Positions 45,149 through 55,081 of a DNA stretch of 64,000 bases are shown here, one piece after another. The number at the start of each line of letters is the position of its first letter. Positions within the stretch are counted from its first letter, which is position 1. The notes under the pieces are model-generated. The model saw only the letters and a list, made by a program, of their open reading frames with translations. It was not told where the DNA came from and searched no databases. The translations under genes and the position numbers were made by a program. Source of the DNA: Scrofimicrobium canadense (GTDB lineage Bacteria > Actinomycetota > Actinomycetes > Actinomycetales > Actinomycetaceae); the NCBI RefSeq assembly GCF_009696615.1, contig NZ_VULO01000002.1:1-64000 (forward strand), given 5' to 3'.

Positions 45149-45799
45149 ATGATAGAGATTGAGCGGGTTCCTACCGCATTATTCGACGCGAATTGCTACA
45201 TTGTTTCTGCTCCGGATTCGGACTCTATATTGGTTGTTGACCCGGGGGTAGGCGCCAAGGAAGCGGTTGCGGCTACGGGGCGAAAGGTCGGTGCTGTTCT
45301 TCTCACGCACGGGCATCCCGACCATACATGGGATGCCCACGCAGTCAGCCACATGGGCGGTGAGGCCCCTGTCTTCATGCCTAGCCCTGATCGATATTGG
45401 CTTGATGATCCTGTTGGACTTCTCGGTTTTGGTACCTTCGGTCAGTGGGATCGGCCGACAGTCGTCGATGCGCCGCTCGGTGATTGGGAGGTGCTCCCAG
45501 GCCTTTTTGTCCGGATGGTACCGGCCCCCGGTCATTCACCAGGTTCAGCACTGTTTCTGGTTGGCGGAAAAACCAATCAGGGTGATGCTGTCGCTTTCAG
45601 TGCAGACGTGATTTTTGAAGGTTCAGTGGGACGCACAGACCTCCCAGGAGGCGATGAAGAAGAGATGAAAGCTTCTCTGCGCCTTCTTGCTGATGCCCTT
45701 GATCCGAAGACTGTGTTGTTACCTGGGCATGGAGGAAAGACTACCTGGGTGCACGAGTTGAATCATAACCACTTTGTTGCGGAAGCTCGTAAGCAGTAA
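45149..45799 (+). CDS. MBL-fold metallo-hydrolase (glyoxalase II-like)
   Basis: A 216-residue metallo-beta-lactamase-fold hydrolase. The metal motif is LTHGHPDHTWD with His54, His56, Asp58 and His59. Further ligands are in APGHSPGSALF and PGHGGKTTWVHELNHN. The glyoxalase II-like group includes thioester hydrolases; the actual substrate is unknown. It starts three bases after the DUF349 gene and is the last gene of this run. Confidence 0.88.
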   Translation: MIEIERVPTALFDANCYIVSAPDSDSILVVDPGVGAKEAVAATGRKVGAVLLTHGHPDHTWDAHAVSHMGGEAPVFMPSPDRYWLDDPVGLLGFGTFGQWDRPTVVDAPLGDWEVLPGLFVRMVPAPGHSPGSALFLVGGKTNQGDAVAFSADVIFEGSVGRTDLPGGDEEEMKASLRLLADALDPKTVLLPGHGGKTTWVHELNHNHFVAEARKQ

Positions 45800-45812
45800 G
45801 ACTCTTCCCCTC

Positions 45813-45844
45813 TGCCTATCACGGTGTCATAATTCCCGTGGCAG
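45813..45844. repeat. Dispersed 32-bp repeat, copy B
   Basis: Second copy of the repeat at 725-756 (29 of 32 identical, same orientation), 14 bases after the stop of the metallo-hydrolase gene. No open frame or transposase is attached. The stretch up to 45966 holds nothing else recognisable. Confidence 0.55.
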
Positions 45845-45966
45845 TTTATTATTCGTCGCCGGGATAGCACGCGTATACTCCTGCGCCCCGTGAGGTGTTG
45901 GAAATGTGCGACTCGACATGTCCGATAACGCCCACATAACACGCATCTGACGCTAGCGGTAAGCAC

Positions 45967-46008
45967 AACGGGCGCTCACTGAGAATATTGTTCCCGTGAA
46001 CGCCCGTT
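45967..46008. terminator. Bidirectional terminator-like hairpin
   Basis: AACGGGCG at 45967-45974 pairs exactly with CGCCCGTT at 46001-46008. Inside it, TCAC and GTGA continue the stem past one mismatch. It lies between two convergent genes (the metallo-hydrolase and the cold-shock gene). T-rich tails are weak on both sides, so it may act as a processing stem-loop as well as a terminator. Confidence 0.65.
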
Positions 46009-46022
46009 TCTTAGGCTTTTGT

Positions 46023-46226
46023 TCAGATTACCTGAATGTTGGCAGCCTGCATGCCTTTTTGACCCTGTTCGGCATCGAAGGAAACCTTTTGGTTTTCTTC
46101 TAAGCTGCGGTATCCGCTACCAACGATGGCGCTAAAATGTGCGAATACATCGGCGGAACCATCATCTGGTGAGATGAATCCGAAGCCTTTGTCTGAGTTG
46201 AACCATTTGACGGTGCCTGTGGCCAT
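46023..46226 (-). CDS. csp: Cold-shock protein
   Basis: A 67-residue single OB-fold RNA chaperone. RNP1 is KGFGFIS (13-19) and RNP2 is VFAHF (27-31). AAAGGAATG precedes the ATG. The family melts RNA secondary structure at low temperature or after stress. The 5' region is long and hairpin-rich (see the next entry). Confidence 0.96.
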   Translation of the reverse strand: MATGTVKWFNSDKGFGFISPDDGSADVFAHFSAIVGSGYRSLEENQKVSFDAEQGQKGMQAANIQVI

Positions 46227-46642
46227 AACGTCATTCCTTTTCTATTACTTTTGGGAACACGTATGTGCCCCCGAACCGTGACGACACCGCCACGGGGCTT
46301 GTTGGACGCCAAACGGCGCGACTGATGGCATGAATACTGGAAGTGTGGTTCTTGCGCCTCACCATTGGGCGCGGAAAATACTGCAGGGAACAACGGCTGT
46401 GAAGAAGGAGCGGATGTCACTGCAATGGGAAAAGCCAGAAAAAAAATACAAAAACCAATCAACTAAAAGTACACATTTCCACCACGACAGTGGAACCATC
46501 TTTAGGTAGTGAACCGAATACCTGCTTGAGTTTTCCTCAAGCCCAGAAGCTGGTCTGGAATGCCTCCAGCAGAAATGCAACTTCAATTACCTACGGATAA
46601 CAATACAGCAGCAAGTGAAGAATAGGAAGAACGGCTCACAAA
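46227..46642 (-). promoter_or_regulatory. 416-base hairpin-rich region upstream of the cold-shock gene
   Basis: No gene is evident here. On the minus strand it contains several short perfect hairpins: CTGGA/TCCAG, GCTTGAG/CTCAAGC around a five-base loop (46524-46542), and TTCCAC/GTGGAA (about 46477-46495), followed by a T-rich stretch (TTTTGTATTTTTTTT, about 46435-46455). Nearer to the gene, GCCCCG/CGGGGGC competes with CCGTG/CACGG (about 46268-46298). The part closest to the gene is probably the cold-shock mRNA leader. The far part could be serB's 3' region or a separate small RNA. A 75-codon frame across it (46359-46586) has no support. Confidence 0.45.
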
Positions 46643-47434
46643 CTAGTGTTGAGGATCGCCGGTAGCCGAGTTATCGGAGAAGCCGGCAAGACCAATAACT
46701 GCGTCTAAATGGTCCCAATCCAAGTAGCTGCCAATTGCTTGTTTCACAGCGGGTTTCGCCAAAATGGCAATGCCTAAATCGGCTGCGCGCAGCATCGGGA
46801 TGTCATTTGCCCCATCGCCAAGAGCAATAACAGGTGCACCGAGATCGCCCCGGATAGATGTGAGGAATTGTTCTTTGGTCTGAGCTGTCACAATGTCGCC
46901 TGCGACTCTCCCGGTAAGAATGCCATCGTGAATTTCAAAGTCATTGGCCTTATATTGGTCGATCCCCAGGGACCTAGCCAAAGACGCGACAACTGGAGTG
47001 AAACCTCCAGAGACCACTGTGAAGACTCCACCGTGTTGGTGCACCCAGTCGATCAGTTTCTGTGCCCCCGGGCGCACGTGAAGGGACTGTGCTACCTCCT
47101 CCAGCGCCTCAACCCGCAGTCCCTTGAGTAGAGCTACTCTTTGCGTGAGCGATTGGGCGAAATCAAGTTCCCCTCGCATGGCAGAGTCAGTAATTTCTGC
47201 TACTTGGGCTCCAACACCAGCTAGTTCTGCCAACTGGTCGATAACTTCTTCCTCGATGAGTGTGGAATCGACGTCCGAAACTACCGCTACGGGAGCTGAT
47301 GACAGTTTTTTTTCAGAGAATCCCGCAGCCGTTTCGCGGAGGTGTGGTTTGTCAGTTCCCCACCAGCCAGTGCCTCTTACCTGAGGGGTTTGTTGTGTCC
47401 GTTGTCTTTCTCGATAGAGGAAGAGTGAGGTCAT
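46643..47434 (-). CDS. serB: Phosphoserine phosphatase
   Basis: Last step of serine synthesis. A 263-residue HAD-superfamily phosphatase: nucleophile Asp54 and general acid Asp56 in SDVDSTLI, motif II in VVSGGF, and motif III/IV in [11 protein letters not shown]. An N-terminal stretch of about 45 residues lacks the ACT domain seen in longer SerB forms. It overlaps the glgC gene by four bases on the same strand. Confidence 0.92.
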   Translation of the reverse strand: MTSLFLYRERQRTQQTPQVRGTGWWGTDKPHLRETAAGFSEKKLSSAPVAVVSDVDSTLIEEEVIDQLAELAGVGAQVAEITDSAMRGELDFAQSLTQRVALLKGLRVEALEEVAQSLHVRPGAQKLIDWVHQHGGVFTVVSGGFTPVVASLARSLGIDQYKANDFEIHDGILTGRVAGDIVTAQTKEQFLTSIRGDLGAPVIALGDGANDIPMLRAADLGIAILAKPAVKQAIGSYLDWDHLDAVIGLAGFSDNSATGDPQH

Positions 47435-48669
47435 TTCTCAATCACGGTACCCTTTGGTGCCACAGTGATGCCAGACTCGGTCACCGTAAGACCCCGTTCA
47501 CGGTCCCTCACAATATCTACTCCGACTGTCGCTCCTTCTTTCACCACGACATTTTTATCGAGTATTGCCTTGACAACCTTGGCACCGCGTTCCACGCGCA
47601 CACCATCCATGAGAACAGAGTCATCTATCGTTGCCCATGAGTGAATGAATACTCTTGGTGATAGAACGCTGCGTCGCACAGTTCCCCCCGACACTATGAC
47701 GCCAGCAGAAACAAAAGAGTCACTGGCACGTCCGACCCGGTCCGGCTCTGAATCGTACACAAACTTAGCCGGGGGAAGTGACGCATCTACGTTTGTTAGA
47801 GTAGGCCACTTGGAATTGTAGAGGTTGAATACGGGATGGACGCTAATGAGATCCATATTTGCTTCATAGTAGGCATCCAAAGTTCCGACATCGCGCCAGT
47901 AGTCACGGTCACGCTCAGTCGATCCGGGCACCACATTATCAATAAAATCGTAGACTCCGCATTCACCACGAGACACGAACCAAGGAATTATGTTTCCTCC
48001 CATGTCATGTTTTGACTCAGGATCGGCTGCGTCTGTGCGTAGGGCGTCAACGAGTGCCGCAGTGTCAAAAACGTAGTTTCCCATTGACGCGAGTATTTTA
48101 CTGGGATCATCTGACAGGCCTTCAGCTTCAGAAGGCTTTTCGAGAAATTGGCGCACAACTCCACTTTCGGCATCAATGACTCCGAATTGGTTCGCCAATT
48201 CGATGGGCTGGCGAATACCAGCAACAGTGGCAGGAAGGCCCGAAGCAATATGATGATCAACCATCTGAGAAAAATCCATGCGGTAAATGTTGTCCGCCCC
48301 TGTAATGAGGATGTAATCGGGGCGTTCATCATCGACGATATTTAAAGACTGATAGATGGCATCAGCACTTCCTAAATACCAGTGCGGGCCGCGTCGTTGT
48401 TGGGCGGGCATTGCAGAAATATAGTTACCTAAAAGTGATGAGAGCATCCAGGCTTGCGAAATATGGCGGTCAAGAGAATGCGACTTATATTGCGTAAGAA
48501 CTACAACGCGCAGATAGCCAGAATTCACCATATTTGATAAAGCGAAGTCTATGAGTCGGTAGTGGCCGCCGAAGGGGACAGCGGGCTTAGCTCGATCGAC
48601 AGTGAGCGGCATAAGCCTTTTCCCCTCGCCGCCAGCAAGGATGATTGCGAGGACTTGGTTCTTTCCCAT
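47431..48669 (-). CDS. glgC: Glucose-1-phosphate adenylyltransferase
   Basis: Makes ADP-glucose for glycogen or maltose-1-phosphate. The 412-residue enzyme begins with the nucleotide-binding loop [29 protein letters not shown], then has [24 protein letters not shown], and the C-terminal left-handed helix that binds allosteric effectors. It is divergent from the glycogen synthase gene with 85 bases between starts, the normal actinobacterial arrangement, and translation runs on into serB. Confidence 0.96.
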   Translation of the reverse strand: MGKNQVLAIILAGGEGKRLMPLTVDRAKPAVPFGGHYRLIDFALSNMVNSGYLRVVVLTQYKSHSLDRHISQAWMLSSLLGNYISAMPAQQRRGPHWYLGSADAIYQSLNIVDDERPDYILITGADNIYRMDFSQMVDHHIASGLPATVAGIRQPIELANQFGVIDAESGVVRQFLEKPSEAEGLSDDPSKILASMGNYVFDTAALVDALRTDAADPESKHDMGGNIIPWFVSRGECGVYDFIDNVVPGSTERDRDYWRDVGTLDAYYEANMDLISVHPVFNLYNSKWPTLTNVDASLPPAKFVYDSEPDRVGRASDSFVSAGVIVSGGTVRRSVLSPRVFIHSWATIDDSVLMDGVRVERGAKVVKAILDKNVVVKEGATVGVDIVRDRERGLTVTESGITVAPKGTVIEK

Positions 48670-48754
48670 GAGGCCATTCTAACTGCGAGGCTGGCACCAT
48701 GAGTGCCAAATGGCCGGTATGCTGGGGTCAATACTCCACTGAGATGGGAGCACA

Positions 48755-49972
48755 ATGCGCGTCGACCTGATGACGAGAGAATACACACCGTATGTTTACG
48801 GGGGAGCTGGAGTTCACGTAGTTGAACTAGCCAAAGTGCTTAGAAAGCTCGTTGACCTGCGAGTACGGGCCTTTGATGGGCCGCGTAATCCGGGAGAAGC
48901 CGGAGGTGATCCTGGCGTTGTGGGCTACAGTGTTCCTGCGGAGATAACGGGAGCTAATCCGGCAGTAGAAACATTGAGTGTTGATCTGCAGATGGCTTGT
49001 GGTGCCCAAGGTGCGGACATTGTGCATTCGCATACGTGGTACACCAATTTTGCGGGCCTTTTGGCTAAACAGCTTTATGGCATTCCCTTGGTCATTTCTG
49101 CCCACTCATTAGAGCCGCTGCGTCCTTGGAAAGCCGAGCAACTTGGTGGGGGCTATGAGGTTTCTAGCTTCGTTGAGCGCAGTGCATATGAAGCGGCTGA
49201 CGCGATCGTTGCAGTTTCCCACGGAATGCGTGAGGATATTCTCCGCTGCTATCCGGGCGTGAGCCCATCAAATGTTTACGTTATCCATAACGGTATTGAT
49301 TTGGATGAGTGGAAGCGACCCACGGGAGTGGAAGCAGAACGTGCGCGGGTGCTCGCAGTTGATTTTGGGATTGATCCCGATGTGCCCACGGTAATATTTG
49401 TTGGTCGAATAACCCGGCAGAAGGGGCTACCTTATTTCCTTCGAGCGGCAGAGATGCTACCTGAAGGAACCCAGGTCGTTTTATGTGCGGGCGCACCCGA
49501 TACCCCTGAAATTGAATGGGAAGTTGAAGGATTAGTGGCCCGATTGCAGCAGGTGCGAGGGGGAGTCGTTCACATATCCCAGATGCTCCCTCATAACGAT
49601 TTGGTGGCTTTGCTTTCGATAGCGGATGTCTTTGTCACTCCGTCGGTGTACGAGCCACTAGGGATTGTCAATCTTGAAGCAATGGCGCTCGAATTGCCGG
49701 TGGTTGGGACCAAGACAGGTGGTATTCCTGATGTTGTCCATGATGGTGTCAACGGGTACCTCGTTCCCATCGAGCAGCTTGATGATGGTACTGGCACCCC
49801 TGTGAATCCCCAGCAGTTTGAAAGAGATATGGCTCAGCGCATCACTAAGCTATTGGAAGACCCTGAGTTAGCGCGGGCTATGGGACGCAAAGGCCGCATC
49901 ATGGCAGAAGAACATTTCTCGTGGGAGGCTATTGGACGTCAGACAGTGGATCTCTATCAGACACTTCTGTGA
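48755..49972 (+). CDS. glgA: GT4 glycogen synthase / alpha-maltose-1-phosphate synthase
   Basis: A 405-residue GT4 enzyme that uses ADP-glucose. It begins MRVDLMTREYTPYVYGGAG, continues with VHSHTWYTNFAGLLAKQLYG and NGIDLDEWKRP, then the donor-binding GRITRQKGLPYFL and the Glu-containing SVYEPLGIVNLEAMALELPVV. It is the actinobacterial type; the mycobacterial relative (Rv1212c, GlgM) makes maltose-1-phosphate for alpha-glucan. Which product is made here cannot be told without the downstream pathway genes. It is divergent from glgC. Confidence 0.93.
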   Translation: MRVDLMTREYTPYVYGGAGVHVVELAKVLRKLVDLRVRAFDGPRNPGEAGGDPGVVGYSVPAEITGANPAVETLSVDLQMACGAQGADIVHSHTWYTNFAGLLAKQLYGIPLVISAHSLEPLRPWKAEQLGGGYEVSSFVERSAYEAADAIVAVSHGMREDILRCYPGVSPSNVYVIHNGIDLDEWKRPTGVEAERARVLAVDFGIDPDVPTVIFVGRITRQKGLPYFLRAAEMLPEGTQVVLCAGAPDTPEIEWEVEGLVARLQQVRGGVVHISQMLPHNDLVALLSIADVFVTPSVYEPLGIVNLEAMALELPVVGTKTGGIPDVVHDGVNGYLVPIEQLDDGTGTPVNPQQFERDMAQRITKLLEDPELARAMGRKGRIMAEEHFSWEAIGRQTVDLYQTLL

Positions 49973-49992
49973 TTTGCGCTTAAGCTAGAGAC

Positions 49993-50793
49993 ATGAGTGA
50001 GAGCGCCAACCTATTGCTGGAAATCGAAAACGTCAATGTCTCCCGCCTAGGGAACCCAATTCTTCAAGATTTTTCTTGGAAGGCTGAGCCAGGAGAACAC
50101 TGGGCCATTCTAGGTCCTAACGGGGCTGGAAAGACTACTTTGGCACGGCTCATATCGGGTGCTGATCGAGCGGATAGCGGCCGCATTGTTGTCCTCGGTG
50201 AAGAGGTAGAACACCACGACTCGGTTTTTCTAGCAACTCAAGTGGGGTATGCGGGCACTGATACAGCATCTCGAATTCCGTCGGGTACCTCAGTATTCTC
50301 CGTTGTGTCATCGGCCTCATGGGGACAAAGCGCTGACTACGGCGACGAATATGAGCAACTCGATCAATCCCGCGCAGAAGACCTTTTGTCTGCATTGGGA
50401 GTGGGAGATTTGGGATCGCGAATGTTTGACTCCTTATCTGAGGGAGAACGCCGCCGCGTTCTCATTGCTCGCGCTCTCATGTCGAATCCTGAAATAATTA
50501 TTCTTGACGAGCCGACCGCTGGCTTGGATCTGGGCGGACGCGAAACGTTGATGGGTGCGTTGCGTGAAATTATGAGCGGTCCAAACGCTCCGGCCGTCAT
50601 TATGATTACTCATGAGCCTGAACACATTACAGCAGAGTTTTCTCATGCATTGCTTATTCGTGGGGGACAACGCATTGCTGCTGGCCCCATCAATCAGGTT
50701 ATTACCGATACGTTGCTGACTCAGGCATTCGGTCTCCCACTCAGTGTTTCTCGCAGTGACGGACGTTTCCAGGCTAAAGCTGCTCAAGACTAG
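49993..50793 (+). CDS. ABC transporter ATP-binding protein
   Basis: A 266-residue ATPase with Walker A GPNGAGKTTL, signature LSEGERRRVLIARAL, Walker B IIILDEPTAGLDLGG and the switch His in MITHEPEH. No permease gene is in the window, so it is an orphan, resembling the YlmA-like single ATPases. It precedes glnA2 with only an eight-base gap, and may be co-transcribed. Confidence 0.9.
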   Translation: MSESANLLLEIENVNVSRLGNPILQDFSWKAEPGEHWAILGPNGAGKTTLARLISGADRADSGRIVVLGEEVEHHDSVFLATQVGYAGTDTASRIPSGTSVFSVVSSASWGQSADYGDEYEQLDQSRAEDLLSALGVGDLGSRMFDSLSEGERRRVLIARALMSNPEIIILDEPTAGLDLGGRETLMGALREIMSGPNAPAVIMITHEPEHITAEFSHALLIRGGQRIAAGPINQVITDTLLTQAFGLPLSVSRSDGRFQAKAAQD

Positions 50794-50801
50794 GAGAAGA
50801 A

Positions 50802-52139
50802 GTGGATCACGTGCAGGAACAAGTGCTGGTCGAGGTCGCTGATCGGAATGTGCGGTTTATTCGCCTGTGGTTCACCGATGTTGTTGGACAACTCAAAGCA
50901 GTTGCAATAGACCCCGGACAGCTAGAAGCAGCTTTTGCTGAGGGAATAGGCTTTGACGGATCTGCCATAGAAGGTATGAGTCGCGTCTACGAATCTGACA
51001 TGCTGTTGCGACCCGATGCAACGACCTTCCAAATGCTGCCGTGGCGACGCACTGAGGACCCGGTTGCAAGAATGATCTGCGATGTCTATGCGCCCGATGG
51101 AAAAGTATCTCACACCGATCCTCGCGGAGTGCTCGAAAGAGCGATAGACAACGCAGCAAAAGTTGGTTTTTCGGTGATGGTCCATCCCGAGATTGAGTTT
51201 TATCTTTTAAAACCGCCGGTGGCCTTTGACCATATCGAACCAGTTGATAATGCCAGCTATTTCGACCATGTTGCCTGGGGGGACTCCAACGATTTCCGTA
51301 GGCGAGTTATTCGTGCCCTAGAAGATATGGGAATCTCCGTCGAGTTCTCTCACCACGAAGGCGGCCCAGGACAAAATGAGATCGACCTCAAAGCCGTCGA
51401 CGCCTTGCGCGCAGCTGACAACATCATGACGGCGAGGACGCTTATCGAAGAAGTTGCTTTGCGTGAAGGCATGGTCGCCACTTTCATGCCTAAGCTTTTC
51501 ATTGACCAGCCAGGCAGTGGTATGCACCTTCATCTTTCTCTATTTGAGGGGGGTGACAACGCACTCTACTCAGCATCGGGACAGTACCAGCTTTCAGTGA
51601 CGGGGCGACAGTTTATCGCGGGACTGCTCGCTCACGCTCGGGAAATCTCTGCGGTGGTGAACCAGCATGTCAACTCCTATAAACGACTGTGGGGTGGGGG
51701 CGAAGCGCCATCCTACGTTTGTTGGGGACATAACAACCGTTCTGCCTTGGTGCGCGTACCGCTTTACAAGCCGGGTAAAGAGGGATCAGCTCGAGTTGAG
51801 TACCGGGCTAGCGACGCTTCAATGAATCCTTACCTGGGCCTGGCAGCATTGATTCAAGCTGGTATTAGTGGTATTCAACAGCACATAGAGCTAGAGCCTG
51901 AAGCTGAAGACGATGTGTGGGGTTTGTCCGATCAAGAAAGAAGAGCCCTCGGTATAGTCGCGCTTCCGGCATCTTTGCAGGAGGCGTTGGAGGTGATGCG
52001 AGGCTCGGAAATGATGGCACAGACTTTGGGAGAAGAAGTCTATGATTATGTGCTTCGCAACGGTGAACGCGAGTGGCGTCGATATCGCCGTCAGATCACG
52101 CCAGCTGAACTGGAACGGTTCCTTGGAGTCCGGCGGTGA
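50802..52139 (+). CDS. glnA2: Type I glutamine synthetase, GlnA2-like
   Basis: A 445-residue glutamine synthetase-fold enzyme. Recognisable parts are DVVGQLKAVAIDPG, GFDGSAIEGMSR, VHPEIEFYLL, FSHHEGGPGQNEIDLK, GSGMHLHLSLF and NSYKRLWGGGEAPSYVCWG (ATP/metal site). The stretch where adenylylated enzymes have NLYxLPPEE reads DDVWGLSDQERR, so the modifiable Tyr is absent and the neighbouring GlnE is unlikely to act on it. Whether it uses ammonia with glutamate or another amine, as some GlnA2-like proteins do, is not known. GTG start, ribosome-binding site AGGAGAAGAA. Confidence 0.9.
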   Translation: MDHVQEQVLVEVADRNVRFIRLWFTDVVGQLKAVAIDPGQLEAAFAEGIGFDGSAIEGMSRVYESDMLLRPDATTFQMLPWRRTEDPVARMICDVYAPDGKVSHTDPRGVLERAIDNAAKVGFSVMVHPEIEFYLLKPPVAFDHIEPVDNASYFDHVAWGDSNDFRRRVIRALEDMGISVEFSHHEGGPGQNEIDLKAVDALRAADNIMTARTLIEEVALREGMVATFMPKLFIDQPGSGMHLHLSLFEGGDNALYSASGQYQLSVTGRQFIAGLLAHAREISAVVNQHVNSYKRLWGGGEAPSYVCWGHNNRSALVRVPLYKPGKEGSARVEYRASDASMNPYLGLAALIQAGISGIQQHIELEPEAEDDVWGLSDQERRALGIVALPASLQEALEVMRGSEMMAQTLGEEVYDYVLRNGEREWRRYRRQITPAELERFLGVRR

Positions 52140-55081
52140 CACCCGCGCATTCCGCAAGCACAGATTCTGTAGCGCTGCGAAAGCTGGGGTTTGCAAAACT
52201 AAGCGCGACACGTGGTCTCTTGGAGGAATATCCTCAGCTCAACCAGTATCTGGAATTGGTGGGAACAACGGCAGACCCAGACTTAGTATTGCTCCAGTTG
52301 GCCAGAATGATCGAAGCTGGTACGCCCATAGACGCTTTAGCGATCGACATGGGGGACAACCTATGGAAGCGCGAAGTACATCTCCTGGGCGGCTCACGCG
52401 CTTTAGGCGACTACCAAGTTGTCAAGGCGCCGCAGGTACGTCTCCACGAAGTGACTACAACTTCACGGTCTGAAATGCTGCAGGCAGTCGGGGCCGATCC
52501 CACTGTAGAACGCCCTATCGCGAAGATGGATGATGCAGTTAACGCAATGCGTTCGAGATACAGAGAACTACTCATAGACATAGCAGCGGCGGACCTCGGT
52601 GCCCAGGATCCTTTGACGCAGCTACCAGCCATTTCATCTCATCTATCAACCTTGGCCGACGCGGCAATCGAAACAGCGTTAGCAGTTGCTCGTATGCAGC
52701 ACGATCCTCACGGAAAAATTAGGCTATCAGTTATTGCATTGGGTAAGACCGGCGCACGTGAGCTCAACTATATTTCGGACGTTGACGTGATGTTCTTGAC
52801 GGCTGATGATGCGGACGAGGAGGAAATAGCAGTAGCCTCTGCAATGGCACGTACATTATCAACATGCTGCTCTGCACCCAGTAGCGAGCCTCCTTTGTGG
52901 GTGCTTGATGCCGGCCTTAGACCAGAAGGCAGAGATGGAGCCTTAGTAAGGACTGTAGCTTCAGCACTTGACTATTATCGCAAGTGGGCTGCTAATTGGG
53001 AGTTTCAGGCACTGCTGAAAGCTAGAGTTGCTGCGGGTGACATTGAGCTGGGGGAGAGCTTCGTCGAAGAAGCGGGTCCGTTGGTGTGGTCGGCAGCTTC
53101 GCACCCGGGTTTTGTACGTCAAGTGCGGGAGATGCGATTGCAGGTCGAGGGGTCTGTACGAGAGGCCGACCGAGGCCGTGAACTGAAACTTAGCGCTGGG
53201 GGACTGCGCGACGTCGAGTTCACGGTCCAGCTTTTGCAACTAGTCCATGGACAAAACGATCCCAGGGTGCGGGTTGCTAACACGCTTGGTGCAATAGAAC
53301 TGCTTGCGGCTGGCGGGTATATAGGAAGAGCTCACGCACTTGCATTGTCTGATGCATACCGCTTCCTGCGGCTCATTGAGCATCGTGTTCAGTTGAGGTC
53401 TATGCGCCGAACGCATACATTGCCGACCAGTCCTGAAGCTTTGCGATCCTTGGCTCGGAGCATTGACCCACGAACCTATCCGACGTGGGAAGCCTTAGAC
53501 AAGGCACTTACTGTGGTGCGCAAGGAAGTCAGATCTTTGCATGAGGACGTCTACTATCGCCCGATTGTTGCTGCGACGGCAACCTTAGGCGGAGAAGAAG
53601 ATGTGTTTGCTGCTGAAGTTGCCGAGGATCGATTGCGGACAATCGGGTACCAGAATCCGGCAGGAGCGCTGCGGTGTATTCAGGCACTCACAGCGGGGAC
53701 GTCTCGCAGGGCCATGATCCAACGTAACCTTGCACCAGTACTGATTAGGTGGTTTTCTCAAGGGGCGGACCCTGATATGGGAATCCTAAGTTTTCGCACC
53801 TTATCTGAACAGATCGGATCATCGCACTGGTACTTAGGGTTGCTTCGCGATTCAAGCTCTGCAGCAAGCCGCCTGTGTCATATTCTATCGAACTCTCGGT
53901 GGGCTGAAGGAGCTCTTGCCACAATACCGCGAGCAGTAACGTGGCTTGACTCGGACCGCGAGCTAGAACCTCGAAATAAGAAAGAACTTGTCGAGGAAGC
54001 TCATGCACTTCTGGGACGTCACCCAGATGCGGAGTCGGCTATGAGGCGAGTCGCCTCGATCGTCACCCGGGAAGTAACACGTGCGGGATTGTCTGATGCA
54101 ACGATGGGAGTGCAGGCGTGGCGCCCATCACTCTCTGATGCTGTCGATGTGGCCGTTGATGCTGCCTTAGCATTGGCGCTGAGGGAACGCGCCGAACAAG
54201 AAGGGCGCCGAGAGGTACGTATGGCTGCAATCGCCATGGGACGCTATGGGGGGCGTGAAACTAGCTATGGTTCAGACATTGACATTATGTTTGTCCATTC
54301 CTCTCTTCCTGGAGTTGAGGAAACTCATGGGCATGCGGCGGCCATCCATGTGGCTAATCGTGTGCGTAGTTTGCTGCAGTCTCATAAACAGGAAGGAATG
54401 GTTCAAACTGATTTTGACCTGAGGCCGGAAGGGCGAGCTGGTGCCTTGAGTCGTACAGTAGCTTCATATGATGAGTATTACCGCAGGTGGTCATCAACGT
54501 GGGAACGTCAAGCTCTTTTGCGGGCTCGCTTTGCTGCTGGAGATTCTAGTCTTGGAGAGGATTTTTTCCATATGCTCGACCCGCTTCGGTGGGATAAGGA
54601 ACTCTTGCCTTCAGACATCCGCGATATTCGACTGCTAAAAGCACGGATGGAGAATGAGCGATTGCCACGTGGTGCGGATCCCAACCTCCATGTGAAGCTG
54701 GGGCCTGGTGGGCTGAGTGATGTTGAATGGACGGTGCAGCTGTTACAACTTCGCAATGGTGGCGCCAATCCCGCTTTGAGGCAGACTTCTACGTTGCCTG
54801 CAATACAGGCATTGGTGGAGGCAGATTTTTTGAGCGAAGACGAAGGTGAGGACCTGCAACGGGCATGGACATTGGCCTCGCAGATTCGCAGCGCCAATGT
54901 TCTAGCTTCAGCAAGACTGCAACCCGAACGCGTGGATAATCTTCCACGCAGGCCAGATCAAGGCTCGCGAGTTGCTACGCTATTGGGTCTAGGTACGCAG
55001 GGCGAATCTCTGTTAGTTGAGCAGTGGAGGTTTGCGTCCCGTCGTGCTCGCGCCGTCATGGATAGGTACTTTTGGGGCTAG
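52136..55081 (+). CDS. glnE: Bifunctional glutamine-synthetase adenylyltransferase/deadenylase
   Basis: Attaches and removes AMP on the adenylylatable glutamine synthetase according to nitrogen status. The 981-residue protein has two nucleotidyltransferase halves. The first metal motif is YISDVDVMF (about residue 214) with GLRPEGRDGALVRTVAS and GLRDVEFTVQLLQL. The second is YGSDIDIMF (about residue 707) with DLRPEGRAGALSRTVAS and GLSDVEWTVQLLQL. The repeat between halves is clear. GTG start overlaps glnA2 by four bases; the stop converges with the lipoprotein gene. Confidence 0.96.
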   Translation: MTPAHSASTDSVALRKLGFAKLSATRGLLEEYPQLNQYLELVGTTADPDLVLLQLARMIEAGTPIDALAIDMGDNLWKREVHLLGGSRALGDYQVVKAPQVRLHEVTTTSRSEMLQAVGADPTVERPIAKMDDAVNAMRSRYRELLIDIAAADLGAQDPLTQLPAISSHLSTLADAAIETALAVARMQHDPHGKIRLSVIALGKTGARELNYISDVDVMFLTADDADEEEIAVASAMARTLSTCCSAPSSEPPLWVLDAGLRPEGRDGALVRTVASALDYYRKWAANWEFQALLKARVAAGDIELGESFVEEAGPLVWSAASHPGFVRQVREMRLQVEGSVREADRGRELKLSAGGLRDVEFTVQLLQLVHGQNDPRVRVANTLGAIELLAAGGYIGRAHALALSDAYRFLRLIEHRVQLRSMRRTHTLPTSPEALRSLARSIDPRTYPTWEALDKALTVVRKEVRSLHEDVYYRPIVAATATLGGEEDVFAAEVAEDRLRTIGYQNPAGALRCIQALTAGTSRRAMIQRNLAPVLIRWFSQGADPDMGILSFRTLSEQIGSSHWYLGLLRDSSSAASRLCHILSNSRWAEGALATIPRAVTWLDSDRELEPRNKKELVEEAHALLGRHPDAESAMRRVASIVTREVTRAGLSDATMGVQAWRPSLSDAVDVAVDAALALALRERAEQEGRREVRMAAIAMGRYGGRETSYGSDIDIMFVHSSLPGVEETHGHAAAIHVANRVRSLLQSHKQEGMVQTDFDLRPEGRAGALSRTVASYDEYYRRWSSTWERQALLRARFAAGDSSLGEDFFHMLDPLRWDKELLPSDIRDIRLLKARMENERLPRGADPNLHVKLGPGGLSDVEWTVQLLQLRNGGANPALRQTSTLPAIQALVEADFLSEDEGEDLQRAWTLASQIRSANVLASARLQPERVDNLPRRPDQGSRVATLLGLGTQGESLLVEQWRFASRRARAVMDRYFWG

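Noticed and set aside
46359-46586. 75-codon frame upstream of the cold-shock gene
   Set aside because: No ribosome-binding site or family resemblance, and it runs through several hairpins.
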